Below, in pieces: positions 33,576 to 41,154 of a stretch of 43,305 nucleotides of DNA. Each line of letters opens with the position of its first letter. Position 1 is the stretch's first letter. Both the position numbers and the translations under genes were made by a program. This stretch comes from JBMHDN01 sp049889355 (lineage in GTDB: Bacteria; Pseudomonadota; Alphaproteobacteria; Puniceispirillales; Puniceispirillaceae), in NCBI GenBank assembly GCA_049889355.1, contig JBMHDN010000027.1, forward strand, positions 1 through 43,305. Reading direction: 5' to 3'. The notes beneath the pieces are model-generated. The model saw only the letters and a program-made list of their open reading frames with translations, was not told the DNA's origin and searched no databases.

Positions 33576-34358
33576 ATGATAGATAAACAGCCAAACCAAA
33601 GCGCGGATACAACACCGACAGAGGCTTTCATCGATTTCGGGTTCGAAAATGTCCCGCGCGATGAGAAGGTTGAGCGCGTGCGGGCTGTCTTTGATTCCGT
33701 GGCAGATAGCTATGATGTGATGAATGATGTGATGAGCCTTGGGGTGCACCGGCTCTGGAAAGATGCGCTGATGGATTGGATGGCCCCGCGCCCCTCTCAG
33801 CATCTTGTGGATTTGGCCGGCGGCACAGGCGATATCTCAAAGCGGTTCCTGAGCCGTGGGGGTGGCAGTGCTGAGGTGGTGGATATCAACACCGAAATGA
33901 TGGCAGCAGGCCAGAAACGCCGTGATCTCGCTGTCTTTGGTGACAGGCTGACTTGGCGAGAAGGCAATGCTGAAAAGCTGCCGCTTGAGGATGCTTGCTG
34001 TGATCGCGTAACCATCGCCTTTGGCTTGCGTAATGTCACGGACAGGCAAGCTGCGTTATCAGAAGCGCACCGCATTTTAAAGCCTGGTGGGCGGTTCTGC
34101 TGTCTCGAATTTTCATCTGTCAATAATCCACTCCTACGGGGTATCTATGATCGCTGGTCTTTTGATCTCCTGCCGATTTTTGGCCAGTTGATTGCCAAAG
34201 ACCGGGCTTCTTATGAATATTTGGTCGAATCAATTCGCCGATTCCCGCCACAGCATGAATTGGCAGATATGTTTGCTGAGGCTGGCTTTGCACAGGTGCG
34301 CATCCGCAATCTTTCAGGCGGTATTGCAGCCATCCATTCAGGCTGGAAATTAGATTAA
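33576..34358 (+). CDS. ubiE: Ubiquinone/menaquinone biosynthesis C-methyltransferase UbiE
   Basis: This is a SAM-dependent methyltransferase for the C-methylation step of ubiquinone. It has the family start FGFENVPRDEKVERVRAVFDSVADSYDVMND, SAM motif I VDLAGGTGDISKRF, motif NAEKLPLEDACCDRVTIAFGLRNV and the late KPGGRFCCLEFS. It ends with NLSGGIAAIHSGWKLD, the usual UbiE C-terminus. The chosen ATG 33576 gives 260 aa, and TTG 33564 is possible. The stop overlaps the ubiB ATG (TAATG). Confidence 0.95.
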   Translation: MIDKQPNQSADTTPTEAFIDFGFENVPRDEKVERVRAVFDSVADSYDVMNDVMSLGVHRLWKDALMDWMAPRPSQHLVDLAGGTGDISKRFLSRGGGSAEVVDINTEMMAAGQKRRDLAVFGDRLTWREGNAEKLPLEDACCDRVTIAFGLRNVTDRQAALSEAHRILKPGGRFCCLEFSSVNNPLLRGIYDRWSFDLLPIFGQLIAKDRASYEYLVESIRRFPPQHELADMFAEAGFAQVRIRNLSGGIAAIHSGWKLD

Positions 34359-35926
34359 TGACCATGTTGCGCGCATTTATCCGATTGCCTGTAATTGGCT
34401 GGGTGTTGGGACGCGCCGGTGTTTTGGGTCATCTGGCACGCCTGCCGCTGCTGCCTGGCTGGATGGCGCGTAGCTTTGGGGTGCTGAACAAGCTGATTGC
34501 TGGACGCAACGCTCATGAAGATGCAGGACAGGCTTTATGTGATGCCCTGCAACGCCTTGGTCCGGCCTTTATCAAATTTGGTCAGGCCTTATCGACACGT
34601 GCGGATTTGCTTGGCCCTGACATTGCAGGCGCGCTGGTAAAACTGCAAGACCAAGTACCTGCCTTTGATGGCAAACTGGCGCGCCAGATTCTGGCCCAGG
34701 AACTCGGTCAGCCTGTTGAAACCTATTTCAAAGATTTTGATCCCAACCCAGTGGCCGCTGCATCGGTGGCACAGGTTCATAAAGGGCAGTTGCAAAATGG
34801 CCAGATGGTCGCGGTGAAAATTCTGCGCCCTGATATCCGCCGGCGTATGAGCCGGGATATTGCTTTTTTTGAAGCCATGGCACAGCTGGTGGAACGGCTC
34901 GCGCCAGCGCTGCGCCGCCTGCGCCTCATCGAGGCAGTCGCTCAGTTTAAACAATGGTCTGATATTGAGCTGGATATGCAGATGGAAGCCGCAGCAGGCG
35001 GCAGGCTGGGTGATAATCTGGCCGGAGATGAAGGGGTGCGTATCCCCTGGATTGATATTGAAAACAGCACCCAGAATATTCTGATATCTGAATGGATTGA
35101 CGGGGTGCGGATTGATGATATTGCGGCCCTGACCGCAGCCGGCCATGATATTTCTGCTTTAACTGAACGCGCCGCCAGCAGCTTTTTTGCCCAGGTTTTC
35201 AGAGATGGGTATTTCCATGCAGACATGCACCCTGGCAATATTTTTGTCACCGCAGATGGCACATTGGTGCCCATTGATTTCGGCATTATGGGCCATCTCT
35301 CACTCTCAGACAGGCTGTTCCTTGCGCAACTACTCATAGCATTGCTGGATCGTGATTATGACCGCGTAGCAGAACTCCATCAAGAAGCTGGCATGCTGCA
35401 TGACGGCGTGCCGCTTGAATTATTTTCACAAAATCTGCGCGCAGTCGTAGAGCCGGTGCTCAATAAACCACTTGGCGAGATTGAGCTGGGCACTGCACTT
35501 GGCCAGATTCTTCAGCTGTCTGCCCGTTTTGATATCGCGGTTCAGCCGCAATTCACCCTGCTTCAAAAAACACTAGGCATGGCAGAGGGCGTGGCACGCC
35601 ATCTCAGCCCGAATGCCAATATGTGGGCTCTTGCAGGCCCGCATGCCCAAGATTGGATGGCAGGTCAGACAGGTCTGTTGTGGCGGGCAGAACAATTCAG
35701 ACAAGATATCCGCAAATTGGTCACAGCCGTGCCAGAGATCGTGGAGTTGCTGCAAACACAAGCACAGTCTCCCGCTGCTCAGCATAAAAATACGCCATTT
35801 CAACATAAAACAGGCTGGTTCTGGATTTTCCTATCTGGCCTTCTGGTTGGTCTGATCGGCGCTGTCTGGATAGAAATATCCTATTTATCTGCGCTGATTC
35901 TTGATTTTATTCACAATATTTTTTAA
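34358..35926 (+). CDS. ubiB: Ubiquinone biosynthesis regulatory protein kinase-like UbiB
   Basis: UbiB is an atypical ABC1/ADCK-family ATPase needed for ubiquinone synthesis. The KxGQ motif FIKFGQALSTR (about residues 72-82), the Ala-rich loop ASVAQVHKGQL, VAVKILRP and the catalytic region FHADMHPGNIFVTADGTLVPIDFGIMG are all present. The C-terminal membrane helix is at about 480-515. It begins at the ubiE stop. Its last codons and stop run into the inverted repeat upstream of coaBC. Length is 522 aa. Confidence 0.94.
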   Translation: MTMLRAFIRLPVIGWVLGRAGVLGHLARLPLLPGWMARSFGVLNKLIAGRNAHEDAGQALCDALQRLGPAFIKFGQALSTRADLLGPDIAGALVKLQDQVPAFDGKLARQILAQELGQPVETYFKDFDPNPVAAASVAQVHKGQLQNGQMVAVKILRPDIRRRMSRDIAFFEAMAQLVERLAPALRRLRLIEAVAQFKQWSDIELDMQMEAAAGGRLGDNLAGDEGVRIPWIDIENSTQNILISEWIDGVRIDDIAALTAAGHDISALTERAASSFFAQVFRDGYFHADMHPGNIFVTADGTLVPIDFGIMGHLSLSDRLFLAQLLIALLDRDYDRVAELHQEAGMLHDGVPLELFSQNLRAVVEPVLNKPLGEIELGTALGQILQLSARFDIAVQPQFTLLQKTLGMAEGVARHLSPNANMWALAGPHAQDWMAGQTGLLWRAEQFRQDIRKLVTAVPEIVELLQTQAQSPAAQHKNTPFQHKTGWFWIFLSGLLVGLIGAVWIEISYLSALILDFIHNIF

Positions 35927-35954
35927 AATTGTGAAGAATTCACATTTTTGTGAA
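35910..35954. promoter_or_regulatory. Array of four TTCACA/TGTGAA half-sites upstream of coaBC
   Basis: TTCACAAT (35910-35917) and ATTGTGAA (35928-35935) form a perfect 8-bp inverted repeat. TTCACA (35939-35944) and TGTGAA (35949-35954) form a second one with a 4-bp centre. The array overlaps the end of ubiB and ends 28 bp before the coaBC start. It covers a weak -35-like element (TTCACA, with TTTTAA 17 bp on). It is a plausible operator, possibly for the HTH-like domain of CoaBC itself. Confidence 0.5.
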
Positions 35955-35982
35955 AATTCGCTTTTAAAGGCGGGCTTTTACC

Positions 35983-37410
35983 ATGACTCCATTTGCCACT
36001 TCATTTGAAACCATCTCAGATTTGCTGGGTGGACGCGAGGCGGTGCAACGGCTGTTAAATGTCGGTGCCTCTGCTTTATCCAATTATATAAAGCGCGAAT
36101 CTATTCCTGAGACCAAGATGGCCATTTTGAGAGAGGCCTTGGCGCAAAAAGGCTGGGTACTGGAGCCAGATAGCTTAAATTGCAGGCCAGCTGATCAAGA
36201 TAATCCGCCTGTCATTTTACTGATCATCACCGGCGGTATAGCCGCCTATAAAGCGCTTGAGGTCGCACGCCGGCTTGGCGATCGCGGGGCGCGGGTGCGC
36301 GGCGTGATGACCAAAGGAGCCACAAATTTTATCACTCCCTTATCGCTGGCCGCCCTGACAGCTGAGAAAGTCTATACTGATTTATTCGATTTAACAGATG
36401 AATCAGAAATGGGGCATATCCGGCTGGCTCGCGAAGCTGATTTGGTATTGGTGGTCCCTGCCTCCGCGCATTTCATAGCCAAACTGGCTCATGGGCTGTG
36501 TGATGATTTGGCTTCAACCTTATGTCTGGCCAGTACCGCGCCGCTGATGGTGGCCCCGGCAATGAACCCGGCCATGTGGGCGCATCCGGCAACACAAGAT
36601 AATCTGGCTTTGCTGCGCACACGCGGGGTTTATTTTGCAGGCCCTGAAGCTGGCGATACAGCCTGTGGTGAAATCGGAACAGGACGGTTGCTAGACCCTG
36701 GACTGATTGTACAGGCTGCGATGGGTCTTGTGCAGCACAACCCGCCTGCACATGATTTGGCGGGCTGTCATGTTCTGGTCACCGCTGGCCCGACTCATGA
36801 AGATATCGATGCGGTACGTTTTATCGGCAATCATTCCTCTGGACGACAGGGCTATGCGATTGCGGCGGCTTGTGCAATGCGCGGCGCAGAGGTCAGCCTG
36901 ATTTCTGGACCAACCAATCTGGACTGCCCGCATGGGGTTAAGCGGATTAAGGTGCGGTCTGCTGAAGAGATGCAGGCTGCTTGTATCAAGATGCTCCCTG
37001 CTGATATTGCCATTTGCTGTGCTGCTGTTGCTGATTGGCGGGTAGCTGAGAAAAGCGAAAAGAAAATTAAAAAGCAAGATAATGCCAGCCCGCCTGTTTT
37101 GAAATTGGTCGAAAACCCAGATATTCTGGCCGGACTCTGTCAAAATGAAAACAGGCCTCAGCTGGTGGTTGGTTTTGCCGCTGAAACAGGCGATGTGCTG
37201 GAAAAAGCAGCGGCAAAACGGCTGCGCAAAGGATGCGACTGGATCTTCGCCAATGATGTGTATCAAGAAAATGGCTCTGTATTCGGCGCGCAGACCAACG
37301 AGCTGATTTGGATAACCGATGAAAATAGCCAGCATTGGCCCAATATGGAAAAAGAAGCGATAGCCACCAAAATTGCAGAGGAGCTGGTGCAATGGCACAA
37401 GACAGGCTGA
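35983..37410 (+). CDS. coaBC: Bifunctional CoaBC with an N-terminal HTH-like domain
   Basis: CoaBC makes 4'-phosphopantetheine by joining 4'-phosphopantothenate and cysteine (CoaB), then decarboxylating (CoaC). Residues 77-250 are the CoaC flavoprotein domain, with GGIAAYKALE, His145 in MGHIRLAR, PAMN (Asn195) and the substrate flap ACGEIGTGRL (Cys228). Residues 260-475 are CoaB, with VTAGPTHEDIDAVRFIGNHSSG and AVADWRV...KIKK. Ahead of this are about 70 extra residues. Positions 12-56 (ISDLLGGREAVQRLL, NVGASALSNYI and PETKMAILREAL) have a Cro/YdaS-like helix-turn-helix pattern. Catalytic residues are offset by 70 from E. coli numbering (His75, Asn125, Cys158). No other in-frame start exists before the CoaC fold. 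The dut gene begins inside its 3' end. Confidence 0.93.
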   Translation: MTPFATSFETISDLLGGREAVQRLLNVGASALSNYIKRESIPETKMAILREALAQKGWVLEPDSLNCRPADQDNPPVILLIITGGIAAYKALEVARRLGDRGARVRGVMTKGATNFITPLSLAALTAEKVYTDLFDLTDESEMGHIRLAREADLVLVVPASAHFIAKLAHGLCDDLASTLCLASTAPLMVAPAMNPAMWAHPATQDNLALLRTRGVYFAGPEAGDTACGEIGTGRLLDPGLIVQAAMGLVQHNPPAHDLAGCHVLVTAGPTHEDIDAVRFIGNHSSGRQGYAIAAACAMRGAEVSLISGPTNLDCPHGVKRIKVRSAEEMQAACIKMLPADIAICCAAVADWRVAEKSEKKIKKQDNASPPVLKLVENPDILAGLCQNENRPQLVVGFAAETGDVLEKAAAKRLRKGCDWIFANDVYQENGSVFGAQTNELIWITDENSQHWPNMEKEAIATKIAEELVQWHKTG

Positions 37411-37913
37411 CACCAGAAAATGAGCTGAAAGCTGAAAAAGATAGGTCTGATAGACAGATTATCCCTGTTCGCATTCTACCCCATGCTGCTGATCTGCCTT
37501 TGCCTGCCTATCAATCTGACGGGGCAGCCGGTATGGATTTAATGGCCGCGATTGAGGCGCCTATCTTGCTGGCACCAGGCACAGTTCAGTTAATCCCAAC
37601 AGGCCTTGAAATGGCGATACCACAGGGCTTTGAAGGCCAGGTCAGGCCACGTTCCGGGCTGGCTATCAAACATCAGATCACGGTGATTAATGCACCTGGG
37701 ACAATTGACAGCGATTATCGCGGTGAAGTGAAAGTTGGCCTGATTAACCTAGGGCAAACCCAGTTTGAAATTACCCCAGCGATGCGGATCGCCCAGCTGG
37801 TGATCGCCGCTGTTATACAGATGCCGTTACAGCCTGTCGCCGCGCTGGATGAAACAACACGCGGGGCCGGCGGCTTTGGCTCAACCGGTATCGCCACATC
37901 GACAAAAGGGTAA
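37392..37913 (+). CDS. dut: dUTP diphosphatase
   Basis: This trimeric dUTPase keeps uracil out of DNA. The five motifs are present: AAGMDL, RPRSGLAIK, GTIDSDYRGE, MRIAQLVI and the C-terminal GAGGFGSTG. The frame is open upstream to 37335. ATG 37392, overlapping coaBC by 19 nt, gives 173 aa and a product free of coaBC-frame artefacts. It is 20-25 residues longer than many dUTPases at the N-terminus. Coupled to coaBC as in E. coli (dfp-dut), with a MoeB/ThiF gene immediately after. Confidence 0.95.
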   Translation: MAQDRLTPENELKAEKDRSDRQIIPVRILPHAADLPLPAYQSDGAAGMDLMAAIEAPILLAPGTVQLIPTGLEMAIPQGFEGQVRPRSGLAIKHQITVINAPGTIDSDYRGEVKVGLINLGQTQFEITPAMRIAQLVIAAVIQMPLQPVAALDETTRGAGGFGSTGIATSTKG

Positions 37914-37916
37914 TTG

Positions 37917-38687
37917 ATGATTTCAGATACTGACCTGCACCGCTATGCCCGCCAGCTTGTCCTGCCTGAAGTTGACGAAGAAGGACAGGCAAAATGGGCG
38001 CGTGCGAAAGTCAGTCTTGTCGGGTTAGGCGGGCTGGGGGCCCCGATTTTGGCCTATCTGGCTGGCGCTGGTATTGGTCATATCAGGCTGATTGATTCAG
38101 ACTATGTCGAACTCAGCAATCTGCACCGCCAATTTATATATGCCATGTCTGATATTGGCAGGCCTAAGGTTGAAGCGGCGGCTGAATTTGCAACAGCACG
38201 CAATGACCGCATTCATATCGAAACAAAACAAGCAGAGCTCTCAAGCGATAATGCAGACACATTATTAAGTGACTGCGATCTGATTTTGGATGCCAGTGAT
38301 TTACTGGCAACGCGCCTCACCATTGCCAAAACAGCTTTGTCTTTAAAAATTCCGCATCTGTTTGGTGGTGCGGTGCGTTTTGATGGGCAAATGGGTTTCT
38401 TTGCGCCACATGAATCACCGCAATCTGCCTGTTTTGGCTGTCTGTTTGATACGGCACCTGAAAGAGAACAGGCCCCTAATTGTCAGCAAGCCGGCATTTT
38501 GGGACCTGTGGTGGGCATGATAGGGCTGATGATGGCCAATACAGCATTGCGCTATCTGGCTGATATCGGCACCCTCTCCAGAAACCAGCTGATGCTTTAT
38601 GATGGCCTGTCCAATCAGTTTCAGAGCTTCAGCCATGCCCGCAATCCAGCATGCAGCTTGTGCAGTGATATGCGGGCTAAAGCCTGA
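37917..38687 (+). CDS. MoeB/ThiF-type adenylyltransferase
   Basis: This is an E1-like enzyme that adenylates the C-terminus of a small sulfur-carrier protein such as MoaD or ThiS. It has the ATP-binding GLGGLG (residues 36-41), the family blocks IDSDYVELSNLHRQFIY and DASDLLATRL, and zinc-site cysteines (ACFGC near 178 and ACSLC near 249). The length (256 aa) fits MoeB/HesA without a rhodanese domain. Which carrier it serves is not deducible, as neither moaD nor thiS is here. TTG 37914 also starts the frame, and ATG 37917 is preferred. It converges with a 3-bp gap on the dehydrogenase. Confidence 0.87.
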   Translation: MISDTDLHRYARQLVLPEVDEEGQAKWARAKVSLVGLGGLGAPILAYLAGAGIGHIRLIDSDYVELSNLHRQFIYAMSDIGRPKVEAAAEFATARNDRIHIETKQAELSSDNADTLLSDCDLILDASDLLATRLTIAKTALSLKIPHLFGGAVRFDGQMGFFAPHESPQSACFGCLFDTAPEREQAPNCQQAGILGPVVGMIGLMMANTALRYLADIGTLSRNQLMLYDGLSNQFQSFSHARNPACSLCSDMRAKA

Positions 38688-38690
38688 TTT

Positions 38691-39671
38691 TTATGATATC
38701 ATTTGCGGGACAACGCGATCAGGCGGTGTGTGACCGTCGACAAAGGTCTGGATATTGATGATCACCTTGTCACCCATCGCATGCCGGCCTTCAATGGTGG
38801 CTGAGCCAATATGCGGCAAGAGCACCACATTTTTCATCTCGCGCAGGGCAGCTGGTATCGCTGGTTCTTGTTCATAAACATCAAGACCCGCACCTGCGAT
38901 TTTGCCCTCTGCCAACATATCGACCAAGGCAACCTCATCTATCACATCGCCGCGCCCGGTATTGACCAGCACACAATGCGGGGCCAACAAACCGAGCCTT
39001 TCACGGTTCAATAGATGATGGGTGGTCTCAGTGGACGGGCAATTCACCGATACAATATCCATGCGGGGCAGCATCTGTTCCAGCGACTCCCAAAAAGTCG
39101 CTTCCAGCTCTTCTTCTAAGATGGGATGAACAGGATTGCGGTTATGATAATGGATAGACATGCCAAAACCACGCGCGCGACGTGCCACCGCCTGACCAAT
39201 CGCCCCCATGCCAATAATGCCCAGACGTTTACCATTAATCCGGTGGCCAAGCATGCCTGTTGGTGCCCAGCCCTGCCAATTGCCAGAACGCGCCAGCGCG
39301 TCTCCTTCGGCAAGACGTCTTGGCACAGATAAAATAAGCCCCATGGTTACATCGGCTGTATCTTCAGTCAGCACGCCAGGGGTATTTGTAACCGTGATAC
39401 CGCGCTCTTTGGCTGCTACAAGGTCAATATGATCTACACCTGTACCAAAAGAGGCAATCAGCTTTAACTGCGGGCCGGCTGCTTCGAGCATCTCTGCATC
39501 AATATGGTCTGTCACGGTCGGGACCAGTACATCTGCTTCACCCATCGCTGCGATCAGCTCAGCTCTGGTGAATTGCTGGTCTGACTCATTGAGTGTTGCA
39601 TCAAACAGCTCACGCATGCGTGTTTCAACACTCTCTGGGTATTTACGTGTCAGGATAACCCGTTTTTTCAT
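38691..39671 (-). CDS. D-2-hydroxyacid dehydrogenase (glyoxylate/hydroxypyruvate reductase-like)
   Basis: This is an NAD(P)-dependent dehydrogenase of the D-isomer 2-hydroxyacid family. From ATG 39671 it has 326 residues. The nucleotide-binding GMGAIG is at 154-159, and the catalytic triad is Arg240 (VNTGRGDVID), Glu269 (EQEP) and His287 (LPHIGSAT). The wording (FGTGVDHIDL, NTPGVLTEDTADVTMGLIL) is that of the glyoxylate/hydroxypyruvate reductase GyaR group. The exact substrate is inferred only. A frame 22 codons longer exists, but MKKRVILTRKYP is the natural start. Confidence 0.85.
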   Translation of the reverse strand: MKKRVILTRKYPESVETRMRELFDATLNESDQQFTRAELIAAMGEADVLVPTVTDHIDAEMLEAAGPQLKLIASFGTGVDHIDLVAAKERGITVTNTPGVLTEDTADVTMGLILSVPRRLAEGDALARSGNWQGWAPTGMLGHRINGKRLGIIGMGAIGQAVARRARGFGMSIHYHNRNPVHPILEEELEATFWESLEQMLPRMDIVSVNCPSTETTHHLLNRERLGLLAPHCVLVNTGRGDVIDEVALVDMLAEGKIAGAGLDVYEQEPAIPAALREMKNVVLLPHIGSATIEGRHAMGDKVIINIQTFVDGHTPPDRVVPQMIS

Positions 39672-39772
39672 AAGCGCGTGCACCTTTTTGATGTGGAAAT
39701 CAATAATTGAAGCCTTGTTATATGGCCTCACATTCACATAAGACTGTTAATATTCTAATCGATGGTGCGTTT

Positions 39773-39801
39773 TTGACCACAAGAAAATCAGCATCTGTGA
39801 T
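39773..39801 (+). promoter_or_regulatory. Candidate promoter of the SH3-domain gene
   Basis: TTGACC (39773-39778) and TGTGAT (39796-39801) have a 17-bp spacer, about 95 bp before ATG 39896. It is a match by eye with a weak -10. Confidence 0.3.
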
Positions 39802-39814
39802 AAAAGAATGAATA

Positions 39815-39838
39815 TATCAGGGCAGAACAGCCCTGATA
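39815..39838. promoter_or_regulatory. Perfect hairpin in the SH3-gene leader
   Basis: TATCAGGGC, a 6-nt loop (AGAACA) and GCCCTGATA form a perfect 9-bp stem. No T-run follows on either strand, so it is more likely an operator or leader structure than a terminator. A further TATCAGG occurs downstream near 39878. Confidence 0.4.
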
Positions 39839-39895
39839 ACTGCCTGTTTGATGCCTGTATGATGTGACATTTGTTTTATCAGGACCTGTCCAAAA

Positions 39896-40465
39896 ATGAC
39901 ATTGCGACTTAATTTTCAGCTTTTTTCACGGCTTTGGCTGGCGCTCAGCTTAAGCTTGCCGTTGATTGGCCTGCCTTTTCTTCAACCGTCTTTTACAGAT
40001 ATGCCCTCTGGCCAAGCCTTTGCCCAGGAAGCACGGCTGGTGGTCCAAGGATCGGGCCTGCCAGTGCCGCGTTTTGTCACCTTAAAATCAGACGAGGTGA
40101 ATATGCGCAAAGGGCCTGGGCGTGAATATCCGGTGGCCTGGGTCTATCAGCGGCGCGGCATGCCGCTCAAAGTGATTGCTGAATATGATGTCTGGCGCAA
40201 AGTCGAAGATCCAGATGGAACCATTGGCTGGATTCACAGCCCGCTTTTATCCTTGAAACGCAATGCCATGCTGACGGAGCGAGTCACTAAAATCTACCGC
40301 AAGGCAGATGAGAGCGCAGAGGTCGCGGCGGTGGCTGAGCGGGGGGTGGTGATGGAGCTCCAACTATGCGAGGCTGACTGGTGCCGAATTGCCAATGACC
40401 AATTACGTGGCTGGGTCAAAAGAGACCAGATCTGGGGTCTGTTAAAAGACGAGAAGCTGGATTAA
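39896..40465 (+). CDS. Secreted SH3-domain protein
   Basis: This is a 189-residue exported protein. The signal sequence ends near GQAFAQEA (about residue 43). Two bacterial SH3-like repeats follow (about 62-115, NMRKGPGREYPVAWVYQRRGMPL..., and 120-180, IYRKADESAEVAAVAERG..., ending GWVKRDQIWG). Such SH3_4-type proteins are common in alphaproteobacterial envelopes and probably bind peptidoglycan or peptides, but no specific role is known. The start follows a leader with a long hairpin. A terminator 34 nt after the stop separates it from fabA. Confidence 0.83.
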   Translation: MTLRLNFQLFSRLWLALSLSLPLIGLPFLQPSFTDMPSGQAFAQEARLVVQGSGLPVPRFVTLKSDEVNMRKGPGREYPVAWVYQRRGMPLKVIAEYDVWRKVEDPDGTIGWIHSPLLSLKRNAMLTERVTKIYRKADESAEVAAVAERGVVMELQLCEADWCRIANDQLRGWVKRDQIWGLLKDEKLD

Positions 40466-40498
40466 AGCGGCAGATTGAAAAAGGCAGCATCGACGATT

Positions 40499-40536
40499 AA
40501 AAAACCGGCTATTTGCGGCTAGAGAACCGGTTTTAT
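40499..40536 (+). terminator. Terminator between the SH3-domain gene and fabA
   Basis: AAAACCGG (40501-40508) pairs with CCGGTTTT (40527-40534) around an 18-nt loop. It is followed by an A/T-rich sequence and preceded by a run of As, so it may act in both directions. Confidence 0.7.
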
Positions 40537-40630
40537 CATCAGATAATCATAGCCTTTAGAAGCCGCATCCATTAACACTAAAGATAGATTACGTGTGACG
40601 CGCATCGATACTGCAAGAGGACATCCGATT

Positions 40631-41149
40631 ATGAGTGCCAAACAACAAAATGCTTATTCCTATGATGAGTTGATTTCCTGTGCCAAAGGCGAGATGTTTG
40701 GCCCTGGCAATCCGCAATTGCCGATGCCGCCTATGCTGATGTGTGATCGTATCACCACCATCAATGATACAGGGGGCAGTGCCGGCAAAGGCGAGATTAT
40801 CGCTGAGTTTGATATTCATCCTGATCTCTGGTTTTTCCCGTGCCATTTTGAGGGTGATCCGGTGATGCCAGGCTGTTTGGGTATGGATGCGCTCTGGCAG
40901 CTGGTTGGCTTTTTCCTCGGCTGGTCAGGTGGTCAGGGCCGCGGCCGTGCTTTGTCTGTCGGGGCGGTGAAATTCACCGGCCAGATTCTGCCGACTGCCA
41001 AGCTGGTGACCTTTGAAATAGACATTAAGCGGACCATCATGCGCCGTCTGGTGATGGGCATTGCAGATGGCCGCGTTTTGTGTGATGGCGAGGTGGTGTT
41101 TGAAGCCGAAGATATCCGTGTTGGCCTGTTTGGCGCAGAAGGAGCATAA
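40631..41149 (+). CDS. fabA: 3-hydroxydecanoyl-ACP dehydratase/isomerase FabA
   Basis: FabA dehydrates 3-hydroxydecanoyl-ACP and isomerises the trans-2 to the cis-3 enoyl form, the branch point for unsaturated fatty acids. From ATG 40631 the product has 172 residues, the same length as E. coli FabA. The active site is His72 in FFPCHFEGDPVMPG and Asp86 in LGMDALWQ. AGAGGA lies 9 bases upstream of this start. The frame is open to 40595, but those residues are extra. fabB begins 5 bp downstream. Confidence 0.96.
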   Translation: MSAKQQNAYSYDELISCAKGEMFGPGNPQLPMPPMLMCDRITTINDTGGSAGKGEIIAEFDIHPDLWFFPCHFEGDPVMPGCLGMDALWQLVGFFLGWSGGQGRGRALSVGAVKFTGQILPTAKLVTFEIDIKRTIMRRLVMGIADGRVLCDGEVVFEAEDIRVGLFGAEGA

Positions 41150-41154
41150 GAGCC

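Noticed and set aside
36691..37413. A 240-residue open frame antisense to coaBC
   Set aside because: It is the complement of a strongly conserved enzyme gene, has no recognisable domain, and lacks a promoter or ribosome site.
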